Assembly (NCBI GenBank): GCA_963769715.1
Contig: CAVYNE010000029.1
Coordinates: 62,001 to 126,000, forward strand
Source: Palsa-504 sp963769715
GTDB lineage: Bacteria; Actinomycetota; Actinomycetes; Streptosporangiales; Streptosporangiaceae
Length of the DNA stretch: 64,000 bases
Reading direction: 5' to 3'
Shown here: piece by piece, positions 26,000 to 35,161 of the stretch
How the letters are laid out: each line of letters opens with the position of its first letter
How positions within the stretch are numbered: the first letter of the stretch is position 1
Notes under the pieces: generated by a model
What the model saw: only the letters and a program-made list of their open reading frames with translations
The model's database searches: none
Told to the model about the DNA's origin: nothing
Program-made: the position numbers and the translations under genes

Positions 26000-27691
26000 T
26001 CAGCCAACGGAGGGGCCTAGCCCAAGCGACTGCGGGGTGCTCGAGTCAGGCGACGGCTGGTTCAGACCCTCGTCCAGTGATCCGTACTCGGTCATCAGCG
26101 CCGCGCTGCCACCCCACGGCGTCTGCTCCTCGGCGACCAGCGTGTTGGTCGTGAGCAGCAGGCCGGCCACGGACGCCCCGTTCTGCAGCGCCGAGCGGAC
26201 TACGCGGAGCGGGTCGATGATGCCCATCTCGACCATGTTGCCGTGCCGCCCCTCCAGGGCGTCGAAACCCTCGTCCGGTCCCAGCGTCCTGGTCTTGGCC
26301 ACGACGTCCGCCGCCGGGTAGCCGGCGTTGGCCGCGATGTAGTAGGCGGGCTCGCTGAGCGCCTGCCGCACGATGTCGACGCCGATGGCGTAGTCGGCGT
26401 TGACGTCCAAGTTGTCAAGCACGCCTTCGGCGTGCAGCAAGGCGGCGCCCCCGCCGGCGACGATGCCCTCGGCCATGGCGGCCCGGGTGGCGGACAGCGC
26501 GTCCTCGACCCGGTGTTGCAGTTCCTTGAGCTCGGCGCTGGTGGGTGCGCCCACGCTGATCACGGCCACCCGGCCGGACAGGGCGCCGATCCGCTCGTTC
26601 AGCACGTCCTCGTCGATCCCGAAGGTGGCCCGCTCGAGTTCCGATCGCATCTGGGTGAGCCGGAACTCCACGGCGTCGGAGGAGCCGCCGCCGCCGATGA
26701 TCGTGGTGTTGTCGGCGTTGACCCGCACCTGCGCGGCCCGGCCGAGCTGGGCCACGGTCATCGTCTCCAGGGTGAAGCCCGAGTGCTTGCTGTACACGGC
26801 GCCGCCGGTCAGCGCGGCGATGTCCTCCAGCTTGCGCAGCCTGCGGTCGCCGAACCCGGGCGCCCGGACCGCGACGCACTGGAAGATCCGGTTCACGTGG
26901 TTGTGCACGAGCATGCTCAGCGCGGTGCCCTCGACGTTCTCCGCGATGATGATCAGCGGGCGGGGCGCTCGCATGATCTTGTCGAGCAGCGGCATCAGGT
27001 CCTGGACCTTGGTGATCTTCTCGCTGCTCAGCAGGATGTAGGGATCGTCGACGATGGATTCCAGGGCGGCCGGGTTGGTCACCATGTACGGCGAGAGGTA
27101 GCCGTTGTCGAACTCGAAGCCCTCGACGAAGTCGACCTTCATCCCGGGTACCGGTGACTCCTGGACCGTGACGATGCCGCCGTCGCCCACGGTGAACAGC
27201 GCCTTGGCGATCACGGCGCCGACCGCGTCGTCGTCGTTGGCAGAGATCGCCGCCACCCGGGCGTAGTCCTCTTCGGTCTTCACCGGGTGCGCGACGCCAC
27301 GCAGGTACTCGACCAGGCGGCCGACGGCCAGGTCGATGCCCCGCTTGACCAGCACCGGGTTGCCGCCCTTGCCGATCGCCTCCATGCCTTCCCTGACGAT
27401 GGCCTGGGCGATCACGGTGGCGGTGGTGGTGCCGTCACCCACGATGTCGTTGGTCTTGATGGCGGCTTCCTTGACCAGCTGCGCGCCCATGTTCTCGAAC
27501 TGGTTCTTCAGGTGGATTTCCCGCGCGATGGTGACGCCATCGTTGGTGACCACCGGCGAGCCGGTGATCTTCTCCAGGATGACGTTGCGCCCCTTGGGGC
27601 CGAGAGTCGACTTGACGGCCTCGGCCAGCTGGTCGACACCAGCCAGCAGCAGGCCGCGAGCTTCAGCGCCGAAGCGGAGTTCCTTGGCCAT
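26000..27691 (-). CDS. GroEL-type chaperonin of the monooxygenase operon
   Basis: 563 residues with full Hsp60 features: TLGPKGRNVILEK, ATP-binding NDIVGDGTTTATVIAQAIV, VAAISANDDDAVG. It lacks the GGM tail of housekeeping GroEL and ends in a Ser/Pro/Gly-rich tail. Operon-borne GroEL-like proteins (prmG, mimG) are known to be needed to fold propane/acetone-type monooxygenase alpha subunits. It starts 10 bp after the ADH stop with an AGGAG site. No groES is adjacent. Confidence 0.92.
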   Translation of the reverse strand: MAKELRFGAEARGLLLAGVDQLAEAVKSTLGPKGRNVILEKITGSPVVTNDGVTIAREIHLKNQFENMGAQLVKEAAIKTNDIVGDGTTTATVIAQAIVREGMEAIGKGGNPVLVKRGIDLAVGRLVEYLRGVAHPVKTEEDYARVAAISANDDDAVGAVIAKALFTVGDGGIVTVQESPVPGMKVDFVEGFEFDNGYLSPYMVTNPAALESIVDDPYILLSSEKITKVQDLMPLLDKIMRAPRPLIIIAENVEGTALSMLVHNHVNRIFQCVAVRAPGFGDRRLRKLEDIAALTGGAVYSKHSGFTLETMTVAQLGRAAQVRVNADNTTIIGGGGSSDAVEFRLTQMRSELERATFGIDEDVLNERIGALSGRVAVISVGAPTSAELKELQHRVEDALSATRAAMAEGIVAGGGAALLHAEGVLDNLDVNADYAIGVDIVRQALSEPAYYIAANAGYPAADVVAKTRTLGPDEGFDALEGRHGNMVEMGIIDPLRVVRSALQNGASVAGLLLTTNTLVAEEQTPWGGSAALMTEYGSLDEGLNQPSPDSSTPQSLGLGPSVG

Positions 27692-27700
27692 GATGTGCTC

Positions 27701-28726
27701 CTAAGGGACGAGGATGGCGCGGCCGCGGACCCGGCCGGCGTCGAGGTCGGCGAAGGCTTCGGGCGCGGCGTCGAGCGGGTAGGTCTTGGTGTGCAGCGTG
27801 ACCTTACCGTCCTGGGCCAGCGCCATCAGCTCCGCCAGTTCGTTGTAGGTGCCGACGATGTTGCCGATGATGTTGCGCTCGGTGGAGATGATGTCCAGGG
27901 TCGGGATGTTCAGGGTGCCGCCGTAGCCGATGACGTAGTACGAGCCGGCCCGGCGGGTCATGTTCCAGCCGTCCATCTCGGCGCCCTGCTCGGCCACGAA
28001 GTCGAGCACCACATGGGCGCCCTGGCCGCCGGTCAGGTCCTTCACCGCGTCGACCTGCGAGCCGTCAGCCACCACCGTATGGTGGGCGCCAAGATCCGAA
28101 GCCAGCTTGAGCGCGTCCGGGTTACGGTCCACCACGATGATGTTAGTGGCGGTGAGCGTGGCCAGGCACTGGATGCCGATGTGGCCGAGCCCGCCCGCGC
28201 CGATCACCACGGCGGTGGTGCCGGGGTAGAGCAGCGGGAGGGCCTTGCGGACCGCGTGGTAGGCGGTGATCCCGGCGTCCGCGAGCGCCGCGACATCTTG
28301 CGGTCGCGTCGACGGGTTCAGCTTGATGCACGCCCGCGCCGAGGTCAGCAGGTACTCGGCCATGCCGCCGTCCCTGGACAGGCCGGGGAACGAGGCGTTC
28401 TCGCAGTGCATGTCGTCCCCGGCGCGGCAGGCGTGGCACAGGCCGTCGGTCGGCGTGGGGTGCAGGATGACCGTGTCGCCGACGGCCACGTTGGTGACCG
28501 CCGAGCCGACCTCGTGCACCCAGCCCGCGTTCTCGTGGCCGAGGATGTAGGGCAGCGGGGTGCCCATCGCCGCGTCCCACTGGCCCTCGATGATGTGCAG
28601 GTCGGTGCGGCAGACGCCAGCGCCGCCGATCTTCACGATGACGTCGAACGGCCCGCTGATCTGGGGCTCGGGTACGTCGTCGATCACCGGCTGGGTATGG
28701 AATTTATGCAACCGGACGGCCTTCAT
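27701..28726 (-). CDS. zinc-dependent alcohol dehydrogenase
   Basis: 341-residue medium-chain dehydrogenase. Catalytic-zinc region ICxGxCRTDLHIIEGQ and GHENAGWV, structural zinc Cys cluster (CHACRAGDDMHC), Rossmann motif GAGGLGHIGIQ and cofactor Asp in VVDRNPDAL (favours NAD). In the operon it probably oxidises the alcohol made by the monooxygenase, 1- or 2-propanol (inference; prmE-like position). 46 bp follow the DUF59 gene. Confidence 0.9.
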   Translation of the reverse strand: MKAVRLHKFHTQPVIDDVPEPQISGPFDVIVKIGGAGVCRTDLHIIEGQWDAAMGTPLPYILGHENAGWVHEVGSAVTNVAVGDTVILHPTPTDGLCHACRAGDDMHCENASFPGLSRDGGMAEYLLTSARACIKLNPSTRPQDVAALADAGITAYHAVRKALPLLYPGTTAVVIGAGGLGHIGIQCLATLTATNIIVVDRNPDALKLASDLGAHHTVVADGSQVDAVKDLTGGQGAHVVLDFVAEQGAEMDGWNMTRRAGSYYVIGYGGTLNIPTLDIISTERNIIGNIVGTYNELAELMALAQDGKVTLHTKTYPLDAAPEAFADLDAGRVRGRAILVP

Positions 28727-28772
28727 GGGTCCTCCTCGACCTGCTTTCTGAGCCAACAGCCTGGATAAAGAG

Positions 28773-29507
28773 TCACGAATCAGGAGAGTCCGCGTCCAGG
28801 ACCGTCTCTCCTTGTCCGTTGGTGTGGTACCTGTGCCGCAGCATGCCGCGGCAGATGCCGGCGTTCGCCTCGATGCTCACCCGGGTCAGCTGAGCCTTCC
28901 GCAGGTGCAGCGGCACCGCCGCGGCCGCCACCGGCGCACCGGTCGACGGGTCTACGAGCAGCCGGGCGTCGTCCCCGGCCGGCAGGCCGAGCTCGGCCCG
29001 GCGCGCGCGGAGCCGGTCAAGCGCGCGAGAAGGCGGCAGCTCGCCAAGGGTCATCGCGAGCAATGCCGCCGGATCCGTGCCCGCCGCGAGCAGCGGCCTG
29101 CACACCTGATCGGTGCCTGCCATCACCGCCTTGCGCAAGAAGTCAGCGCGCAGCGCGTGCAGCTCGCCGACCGCCTCGCCGTCGAAAGACCGGGCGAAAC
29201 CGGCCTGGGCGGCCACGCCGCCGTTGATCGCGTCGGAGGCGAAGTGGTCGTCCAGGACCACTTCGGTACGCCGCACGCCCGGCAGCGCGGACACCGCGTC
29301 GTAGGCGTCCGCGACCATCAGGTACGCGAAGTTGGGCGCGCAGAAGTACGTGGGCAGCCGCAGCCGGACCTGCGCGTCCCCGGCCGCGGAGATGGTGCAC
29401 GACGTGACGAAGCCGAGCGAGGTGATCGGCTCGTCGAGTTCGGGGTCGCGCACCGTCTCCAACGCCCGGAGAATGCCAAGGTCGGAGGCGGTTGCCGAAG
29501 GGCTCAT
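28773..29507 (-). CDS. DUF59/MIP18-family (PaaD-like) protein with C-terminal extension
   Basis: 244 residues. The first about 100 residues are the DUF59 domain (ILRALETVRDPELDEPITSLGFV, strands, PTYFCAPNFAYLMVADAYDAV), which acts in Fe-S cluster assembly or metallo-enzyme maturation. The C-terminal half is helical with a RLRARRAELGLP segment and no domain I recognise. It overlaps the amidohydrolase stop by ATGA. Its position suggests maturation of the di-iron or [2Fe-2S] components (inference). Confidence 0.8.
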   Translation of the reverse strand: MSPSATASDLGILRALETVRDPELDEPITSLGFVTSCTISAAGDAQVRLRLPTYFCAPNFAYLMVADAYDAVSALPGVRRTEVVLDDHFASDAINGGVAAQAGFARSFDGEAVGELHALRADFLRKAVMAGTDQVCRPLLAAGTDPAALLAMTLGELPPSRALDRLRARRAELGLPAGDDARLLVDPSTGAPVAAAAVPLHLRKAQLTRVSIEANAGICRGMLRHRYHTNGQGETVLDADSPDS

Positions 29508-30556
29508 GCCCCCGCGACCAGCTGCGCGTCGTCCTGGGCGCCCGGCGTCCCCGCGTCAGCGGGCAGCTGGAACTCCTTGGGCACCTCGATGTCGTAGAGC
29601 TTGGCCGCGTTCAGGCCGAGGATCTTCTTCTTGCCCGCGACGCCGAGCCTCGGGTAGTCGGAGAACGCCTCACGGTCCGGCATCTCCCAGTTCACGAAGC
29701 CCTCGACCTGCCACTTCGGCTCCCAGATGCCGTAGTCGCTGCCGAACGTCATCTTGTCCTCGCCGACCCAGAACAGCAGCTCGCCCATGACCTTGGCGAA
29801 GAAGTTCGGCAGCGCGTGCATGAGGCCGCCGATGACCACGGAAAGCCCGGCGTACACGTTCGGCTCCTGGGTGGCCATGAAGCAGAAGTCCTCGATCCGC
29901 GGCAGCCCCACGTGCTCGACGATGAAGTTGAGCTCGGGGAAGTCGGTCGCGCAGTGGTCCACGTCGGAGACGTCGAAGGCGTCCTTGTCCAGCGGCCAGA
30001 TGGTCGGGCCCTTGTGCACGTGGACGTTCTTGATGCCGAGGTTCTGCGCCGCTTCCAGGAAGCGGTACGCGCCCGGGTCGCTCAGCTTGTACCCGCGCGA
30101 GCCGTTGTTCCACTCGGCGGTGTAGAGCTTAACGCCCTTGGAGCCGAACCGCTCCACGTTGCGCCTGAGTTCCTCGAGGCCGGGGTCGCCGTCACGGGGG
30201 TCGAACCGGGTGTTGTAGACGAACTTACCCGGGTGCTTCTCGCCCATCAGCGCGTTGCGCTCGGTGGTGTTGAAGCCCTCCTTGTACCACTCCTTCAGGT
30301 ACGTCGGCTGGAAGATCGCCACGTCCACGTACCCGTCCTCGAAGACGTCCTTCATCAGGTCGTCTTCTGAGTACTTCTGGAAGTGCTCGATCGGCCAGTG
30401 CGTCTCGGGCGGGCCGAGCCCCTGGTAGGCGTGGAAGCATTCGATCCAGCCCTTGGCGTACTGCTCGGCGCCGGGTACCCAGTTGTCCGGGGCAGCGTTC
30501 CAGTAGTGCATGTGCGAATCGACGATGAAGTACTTCTCGCCGTTGTGCTCGTACAA
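29504..30556 (-). CDS. amidohydrolase-2 family metal-dependent hydrolase
   Basis: 350 residues of the TIM-barrel amidohydrolase family: metal-binding HxH in DSHMHYW, NVHVHKGP, VEHVGLPRIED and the late FGSDYG Asp. It is the conserved gene downstream of prmD-type loci; its substrate in alkane oxidation is unclear (ring-opening or decarboxylation reactions are typical of the family). It begins with TTG, preceded by GGAGG 4 nt away, and is separated from prmD by a strong hairpin. Confidence 0.85.
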   Translation of the reverse strand: MYEHNGEKYFIVDSHMHYWNAAPDNWVPGAEQYAKGWIECFHAYQGLGPPETHWPIEHFQKYSEDDLMKDVFEDGYVDVAIFQPTYLKEWYKEGFNTTERNALMGEKHPGKFVYNTRFDPRDGDPGLEELRRNVERFGSKGVKLYTAEWNNGSRGYKLSDPGAYRFLEAAQNLGIKNVHVHKGPTIWPLDKDAFDVSDVDHCATDFPELNFIVEHVGLPRIEDFCFMATQEPNVYAGLSVVIGGLMHALPNFFAKVMGELLFWVGEDKMTFGSDYGIWEPKWQVEGFVNWEMPDREAFSDYPRLGVAGKKKILGLNAAKLYDIEVPKEFQLPADAGTPGAQDDAQLVAGA

Positions 30557-30580
30557 GGCGCCTCCTTCAGTGACCTGGCT

Positions 30581-30616
30581 GTGGCACTGAGCCGGTAATC
30601 ACTGGCTCAGTGCCAC
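30581..30616 (-). terminator. hairpin inside the monooxygenase operon
   Basis: A perfect 13-bp stem GTGGCACTGAGCC / GGCTCAGTGCCAC with a 10-nt loop between prmD and the amidohydrolase. It could end part of the transcripts or mark an RNA-processing point, giving more prmABCD than downstream product. Confidence 0.7.
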
Positions 30617-30695
30617 GGGAGTAAACACCACATTTCCGTTCGTACCCGCGTGGCGCGGGGCTTGTCCAGCCCGCGCCGCGCGGGGGCTTAAAGGG

Positions 30696-31067
30696 CTACG
30701 ACCGCGCGGTCAGGTCGAAGCCGAGGTCTTCGGCCGCGTCCTCCGGGTCGGCGAACATGATCGTCTTGTCGTCGTGGTGGATCATCCGGCCGTAGTGCGT
30801 CGACATGTTCTCCTCGAACTCGGCGGCGTCGAAGTAGCCGGGCTCCTCGCCGAGCGCCTCGGAGACCTCGTCGTAGTCCACCTCGAACCGGCCCTGGCCG
30901 TCGACGCGGATCATCGACGGCAGGTACATGACCTTCACGTTGGGCTTCTTGGCCATGACCTGGGCGACGACCGCCCCGACCTGGTTGTTCATCAGGGTGA
31001 ACCCGGCCATGTGCGAGGCCGTGTGGTCTTCCTTGTACGGGCTGTCGGGGTGTTGGAAGGTGGTCAC
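30696..31067 (-). CDS. prmD: monooxygenase coupling (effector) protein
   Basis: 123 residues of the MmoB/DmpM family (AGFTLMNNQVGAVVAQVMAKKPNVKVMYLPSMIRVDG, then a short C-terminal domain). It binds the hydroxylase and couples electron transfer to oxygen activation. GTG 31067 overlaps the prmC stop (GTGA). Its length is normal and the core ExxxI-type interface is intact by eye. Confidence 0.88.
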   Translation of the reverse strand: MTTFQHPDSPYKEDHTASHMAGFTLMNNQVGAVVAQVMAKKPNVKVMYLPSMIRVDGQGRFEVDYDEVSEALGEEPGYFDAAEFEENMSTHYGRMIHHDDKTIMFADPEDAAEDLGFDLTARS

Positions 31068-32233
31068 TGGGCCAGCTCCTTCGGTGCGTCCAGGTTCAGG
31101 TCGGTGAGGATGGTGGCGAAACGGCTCTTGACCGCGTCCAGCCCGTCCTCGAAGCGCGGCGGCTTGTTGTCCGGCTGCGACCACAGCGGCTGCAGCGTCC
31201 GGGCGGCGGTGATGGCGCGGGCGGTCCAGGTGGACAGCCAGTCCTGCAGCAGTCCCTTGTTGTGGCCGGCGAATTCCCGGTCGTTGGTGAGCAGGTGGAA
31301 CATCGCGATCGTGTAGCGCAGGTCCCGCTCGGCGAAGTCGTACTCCTCGGCGCCGATGACCGTGGGCGTCACGAAGTCGCCGTTGCGCGGCGCCGCGTGC
31401 ATGACCAGCTGGCTGCGGAACAGCTCGCCGACCAGCGGCTCGAAGACGACGTTGGCCGCGAAGATGGCCTCGCACCAGTCGTCGATCCCGGTCAGCTGCT
31501 CGGCTACCTCGCGGACGCCCTGCCAGGCCGGGTCGCTGTTCCACGCGGTCAGGTGGGCGGTCCCGTCGAAGCCGTCGATCTCCTCGCTCAGGGTCAGGTT
31601 GTACAGCGCCAGGTCCTGGGCCGAACGGATCCGGTGCATGCTGTTCACCGAGATCGCGTTGTTGTGCATGTTGGTGGGCGCGCGCCGGTTGGCGTTGGCG
31701 AACAGGTAGAGGCCGAGCCCGTGGTCCACGTGCATCCACGCGCCGACGTGCGACTCCACGAAACGCACCCAGTTCCGGTTCCACTGGTCGAAGGCCTTGG
31801 TCCCCCTGGCCACGTCGATGTTCTGGTTGAGCTGCCTGATCACGTTCGCGTTGTACCGGTAGAGGCTGAGTTCCCACTCCTCGTTCGGGTCGCGGAACTC
31901 GTGCCAGCCGAGGGCCGGCCAGTCGTAGCCCTTGCCGCCCGAGCCGGGGAAGCGCTCGGGCTCGGGCCGGTCCGAGCCCCAGGACTTCAGGGCCGTCCAG
32001 TCCAGCGGGTAGCCGCCGCGCCCGTCGGAGAACCCGTAAAACCAGCCCTGGGCCAGGTAGTGACGGGGGTCGGGCTGGACCTCGACGGTGACGTCCTCGT
32101 ACCGGGACTGCTTGCGCTTGGCCGGGGTGTAGTAGTTGAAGTCCCGCTTGGTCGAGTCCGGGAAGGTCTTGGCGCCTGCCTCCGCGTCGGTGAAGACCGG
32201 CTTAGGGACACTGCGTTCCTGGTTCTCAGTCAT
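31064..32233 (-). CDS. prmC: soluble di-iron monooxygenase hydroxylase beta subunit
   Basis: 389 residues, all-helical, ferritin-like fold without iron ligands, as usual for the beta subunit. Segments NVIRQLNQNIDVARGT, NNAISVNSMHRIRSAQDLALYNLTLSEEIDGFD and LQDWLSTWTARAITAARTLQPLW are of the phenol/propane-type beta family. Starts 4 nt after the prmB stop. It stabilises the alpha subunit dimer. Confidence 0.9.
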   Translation of the reverse strand: MTENQERSVPKPVFTDAEAGAKTFPDSTKRDFNYYTPAKRKQSRYEDVTVEVQPDPRHYLAQGWFYGFSDGRGGYPLDWTALKSWGSDRPEPERFPGSGGKGYDWPALGWHEFRDPNEEWELSLYRYNANVIRQLNQNIDVARGTKAFDQWNRNWVRFVESHVGAWMHVDHGLGLYLFANANRRAPTNMHNNAISVNSMHRIRSAQDLALYNLTLSEEIDGFDGTAHLTAWNSDPAWQGVREVAEQLTGIDDWCEAIFAANVVFEPLVGELFRSQLVMHAAPRNGDFVTPTVIGAEEYDFAERDLRYTIAMFHLLTNDREFAGHNKGLLQDWLSTWTARAITAARTLQPLWSQPDNKPPRFEDGLDAVKSRFATILTDLNLDAPKELAQ

Positions 32234-32237
32234 GATC

Positions 32238-33281
32238 TCACTCCTGCGGGTTACCAGTGGTCGTGAACTTGTCGTAGTAGATGCGCTTTTCCTCCACGCC
32301 CAGCGTGGCGAGCAGCGGCAGCGCCGCCTCCACCATGGGCGGCGGCCCGCAGACGTAGGCATGTGCCCCGCGCAGGTCGCTGGCGTGCCGCTTGACCACA
32401 TCGGTGATCAGGCCGGTCTCGCCGTCCCATTCCTCGTCGTAAGCCGGCTCGGACAGGGCCGGTATGTAACGGAAGCCCGGTATCTTCTGCTCCAGCCTGC
32501 GCAGCTCGGGCTCGAAGCACAGATCCTTCTTGGTCCGGGCGCCGTAGAAGAAGGTGGCCTTGCGCTGCAGACCGCGCTCGGCCATGGTCCGTAGCAGCGA
32601 CAAGATGGGCGCCATGCCCGCCCCGCCGCCGACGAACACCAGGTCGTTGTCGCCCTCGCGGAGGGTGAAGACGCCGAACGGCCCGGTTATCTCAAGCCGG
32701 TCGCCCTCGGCCATCCTCTCTGCGAGGTACCTGGAGAAATGCCCGTCCGCGTAGACCTTGATGACGAACTCAAGCAGCCCGCTCTCGCGGCTTGAGGTGT
32801 TGGCCATCGAGAAGGAACGCACCGCGCCGGTGTCCGGAATCGCGATGTCCACGTACTGGCCGGGGAAGAACTTGATCTCGGTCGGCTCGATCAGCCGCAG
32901 CACCAGGTGCCGCATGTCGTGGGTGACCGCGTCCTTGGACACCACCTCCGTGATGGCCTGCTGGATCGGCAGGCCGGAACGGATCATCTCCTCGTCGTAG
33001 TTGAGCAGCTCGATCGTGAGGTCTTCGTAGGCGTGCGCCCGGCACAGCAGCGTGTAGCCTTCCTCGAGCTCGTAGTCGGGCAGCGCGAACGTGGAGTACT
33101 TGTCGAGCTCGATTTCGTCGCCGTCGAGGACGAACGACTTGCAGGAGGCGCACTGCCCCTCCTTGCAGCCGTGCATGAGCATGATCCCCTGCTCGGCCGC
33201 GGCCCGCAGGATGTTCTGATCCTCGGCCACCTCGATCTCGATGCCGACCGGCTCGAACCGGACGACGTGCTTTTCTGTCAT
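32238..33281 (-). CDS. prmB: monooxygenase reductase
   Basis: 347 residues: N-terminal plant-type [2Fe-2S] domain with Cys39, 44, 47 and 80 (HGCKEGQCASCKSFV ... LLC), then FAD-binding RSFSMANTSS and GPFGVF, and NAD-binding FVGGGAGMAPILSLLRTM. It carries electrons from NADH through FAD and 2Fe-2S to the di-iron hydroxylase. Start at 33281 leaves 103 bp after prmA. Confidence 0.92.
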   Translation of the reverse strand: MTEKHVVRFEPVGIEIEVAEDQNILRAAAEQGIMLMHGCKEGQCASCKSFVLDGDEIELDKYSTFALPDYELEEGYTLLCRAHAYEDLTIELLNYDEEMIRSGLPIQQAITEVVSKDAVTHDMRHLVLRLIEPTEIKFFPGQYVDIAIPDTGAVRSFSMANTSSRESGLLEFVIKVYADGHFSRYLAERMAEGDRLEITGPFGVFTLREGDNDLVFVGGGAGMAPILSLLRTMAERGLQRKATFFYGARTKKDLCFEPELRRLEQKIPGFRYIPALSEPAYDEEWDGETGLITDVVKRHASDLRGAHAYVCGPPPMVEAALPLLATLGVEEKRIYYDKFTTTGNPQE

Positions 33282-33384
33282 GACCCCCTCGCGGGCTGGG
33301 AAAGGCTGGGGACGTAACTGCGCAGGCTGGTGGGAGGGGGCGGCCCGGAAACCGCGACCGGGCTGCCCCCTCCGCTCGATGGCC

Positions 33385-35037
33385 TCAGCTGGCCGCCGGG
33401 GCCGGGCGGCCTGCTGGGCCCTGCCGGTTGTAGTCGGCCTTGAACGCCTCACGCTGCTCGGGCGTCATCTCGTTGAGCAGCACGTTCGGGCTCAGCACCG
33501 GTCCCATCCGGCGCAGATGGTCCAGCGTCCACATCTTCTTGGGATCCAGGTTCAGGTGCGGCTGCGCGACCATCGTGTTGCCGTCGTCGCGCACGTAGCC
33601 CATGTCCTTCACCACGTCGGCCCAGTTCCAGCCGTGGTACAGGGTTTCCCATTCGCGCTTGCCGATGAGCTGGCCCATGTTGGGCGTCTCGCGGCCCTGG
33701 AAGGTCGGCCGGAACGCCACGGCGTCCGTCCACCGGCATTCCTCGTGGCAGTAGGTGCGCCACTGGCCGTCGACCTCATCGATGACCATGTCCTCGCGGA
33801 CCAGGCACGGGACCATGCAGGTCCAGCACCGGTGCGGGTACACGTAGTCGACGCTCTCGGCCACGATCGGGTTGTGCCCGTTCGGCATGGACAGGCGGTT
33901 GTAGTTCTCCCACCACTTACCGTACTTGTCGTACCAGCCCGGGTACTTGTACTCGAACCACTCGAAGTCCTTGTCGGTCATCGGGTCGATCCGCCAGTAG
34001 TTGGCGAGCCAGCCGGTGGCGAAGAACTGGGCGACTTCGTGCACGTAGCCCTTGTTCCAGATCTGGTTCCACGCTTCCTCGATGAGGTCGTGCGGAATGA
34101 CCAGGCCGTACTTCTCCAGCGGCACGAGGTAGCTGCGGTAGTAGTCGTCGTAGATCCACCGGCGCCACATCTCGGCGTAGGACTCGCGGTCCTTGCGGCG
34201 GTCCTTGGTGCCGTACTCGATGAACGTGCCGATGGCGGCGTCCACCACGCGGTGGTTGTTCCACCACGCGTAGCGCAGGTCGCGCTCGAGCAGCTGGTGG
34301 TTGCTCTCATCCGACAGCGCCATCAGCAGCGTGGCGTACCCGTTGGAGATGTGCCGGGACTCGTCCGACTGCACCGAGTGGAACACGGTGGGCAGCAGGA
34401 AGTCGCCGTTCGCCGCGGCCTCGGCCGGCATGGCCACGAACAGCGTGTTCGTGAACGCCGTCTCCGCGACGATCGTGAGGTAGATCGACGCGGCGGTGAT
34501 GGCGTCACCGGTGATGAAGCCCTCGGCGAACTGCCGGCCGATACTGCCGCAGTAGTCGTTCTGGAAGTTGCGGAGGCTGTTGTTGAAGCCGGCCGGGTCG
34601 ATGTAGTTGTTCATGTACAGGCGCTTGAGGTTCTGCTGGATCGTCGAGTGACGTACCTCGTCGATCATCTGGATCGCCTGTCCGTTGTGCAGTTCCGGGT
34701 TCGGGACCGTGCGGAACAGCAGCGGCATGGCGCGCGCCGCTGAGATCTCCGGCAACGGGATGATGGACAGGAACAGCTTCTGCCATTCCAGCCAGCGCTC
34801 CTGCACCTGGCGGAACATGTTGCCGCGGATGGCGCCGTCTTGCGCGCCGTACACGCGGTTGTCCTTCTCTTCCTGCATCGGGAAGTAGGACCGCAGGACC
34901 TGCTTGAGCGGGTCCTTCTTCTGTGCCTTATGGAACGTGTAGTCCGTCCCATACTGCGACACTGGCTCGTGGTACTGAGGTTCCCAGGCAAGTTCCTGGA
35001 TCTTCTGGTGAGCCTTGGCCACACTCTGGCGACTCAT
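33385..35037 (-). CDS. prmA: soluble di-iron monooxygenase hydroxylase alpha subunit, propane-monooxygenase type
   Basis: 550 residues. Complete di-iron site: Glu97 in PLPEISA, Glu127/His130 in DEVRH, Glu192 in VAETAFTNTLF, Glu226/His229 in SDESRH. The length, gene order A-B-C-D and segments such as MIDEVRHSTIQ and VFHSVQSDESRH place it with the propane/acetone/phenol-type (group 5/6) enzymes rather than methane MMO, which has a different order and a third subunit. The reaction is O2- and NADH-dependent hydroxylation of a small alkane or ketone; the exact substrate is inferred. ATG 35037 with AAAGGGG ahead. Group 5 versus 6 needs phylogeny. Confidence 0.93.
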   Translation of the reverse strand: MSRQSVAKAHQKIQELAWEPQYHEPVSQYGTDYTFHKAQKKDPLKQVLRSYFPMQEEKDNRVYGAQDGAIRGNMFRQVQERWLEWQKLFLSIIPLPEISAARAMPLLFRTVPNPELHNGQAIQMIDEVRHSTIQQNLKRLYMNNYIDPAGFNNSLRNFQNDYCGSIGRQFAEGFITGDAITAASIYLTIVAETAFTNTLFVAMPAEAAANGDFLLPTVFHSVQSDESRHISNGYATLLMALSDESNHQLLERDLRYAWWNNHRVVDAAIGTFIEYGTKDRRKDRESYAEMWRRWIYDDYYRSYLVPLEKYGLVIPHDLIEEAWNQIWNKGYVHEVAQFFATGWLANYWRIDPMTDKDFEWFEYKYPGWYDKYGKWWENYNRLSMPNGHNPIVAESVDYVYPHRCWTCMVPCLVREDMVIDEVDGQWRTYCHEECRWTDAVAFRPTFQGRETPNMGQLIGKREWETLYHGWNWADVVKDMGYVRDDGNTMVAQPHLNLDPKKMWTLDHLRRMGPVLSPNVLLNEMTPEQREAFKADYNRQGPAGRPAPAAS

Positions 35038-35161
35038 CGTCACCCCTTTCTCGGCGGGTTCCGGGGTCCGGGTTCATGCCCCCCGGGGAGGCCTTGGGCC
35101 AGGGCGGGCTGCCTCGGCCCCGAAAGTCCTTGTGTGCTGCATCACATCCCGAATGCCGAGG

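Noticed and set aside
33241..34743. 500-codon plus-strand frame opposite prmA
   Set aside because: Shadow frame; the di-iron ligands are all on the minus strand.
33385..35037. Methane monooxygenase
   Set aside because: Gene order, absence of gamma subunit gene and propane/phenol-type alpha features argue for a propane/acetone-type enzyme.
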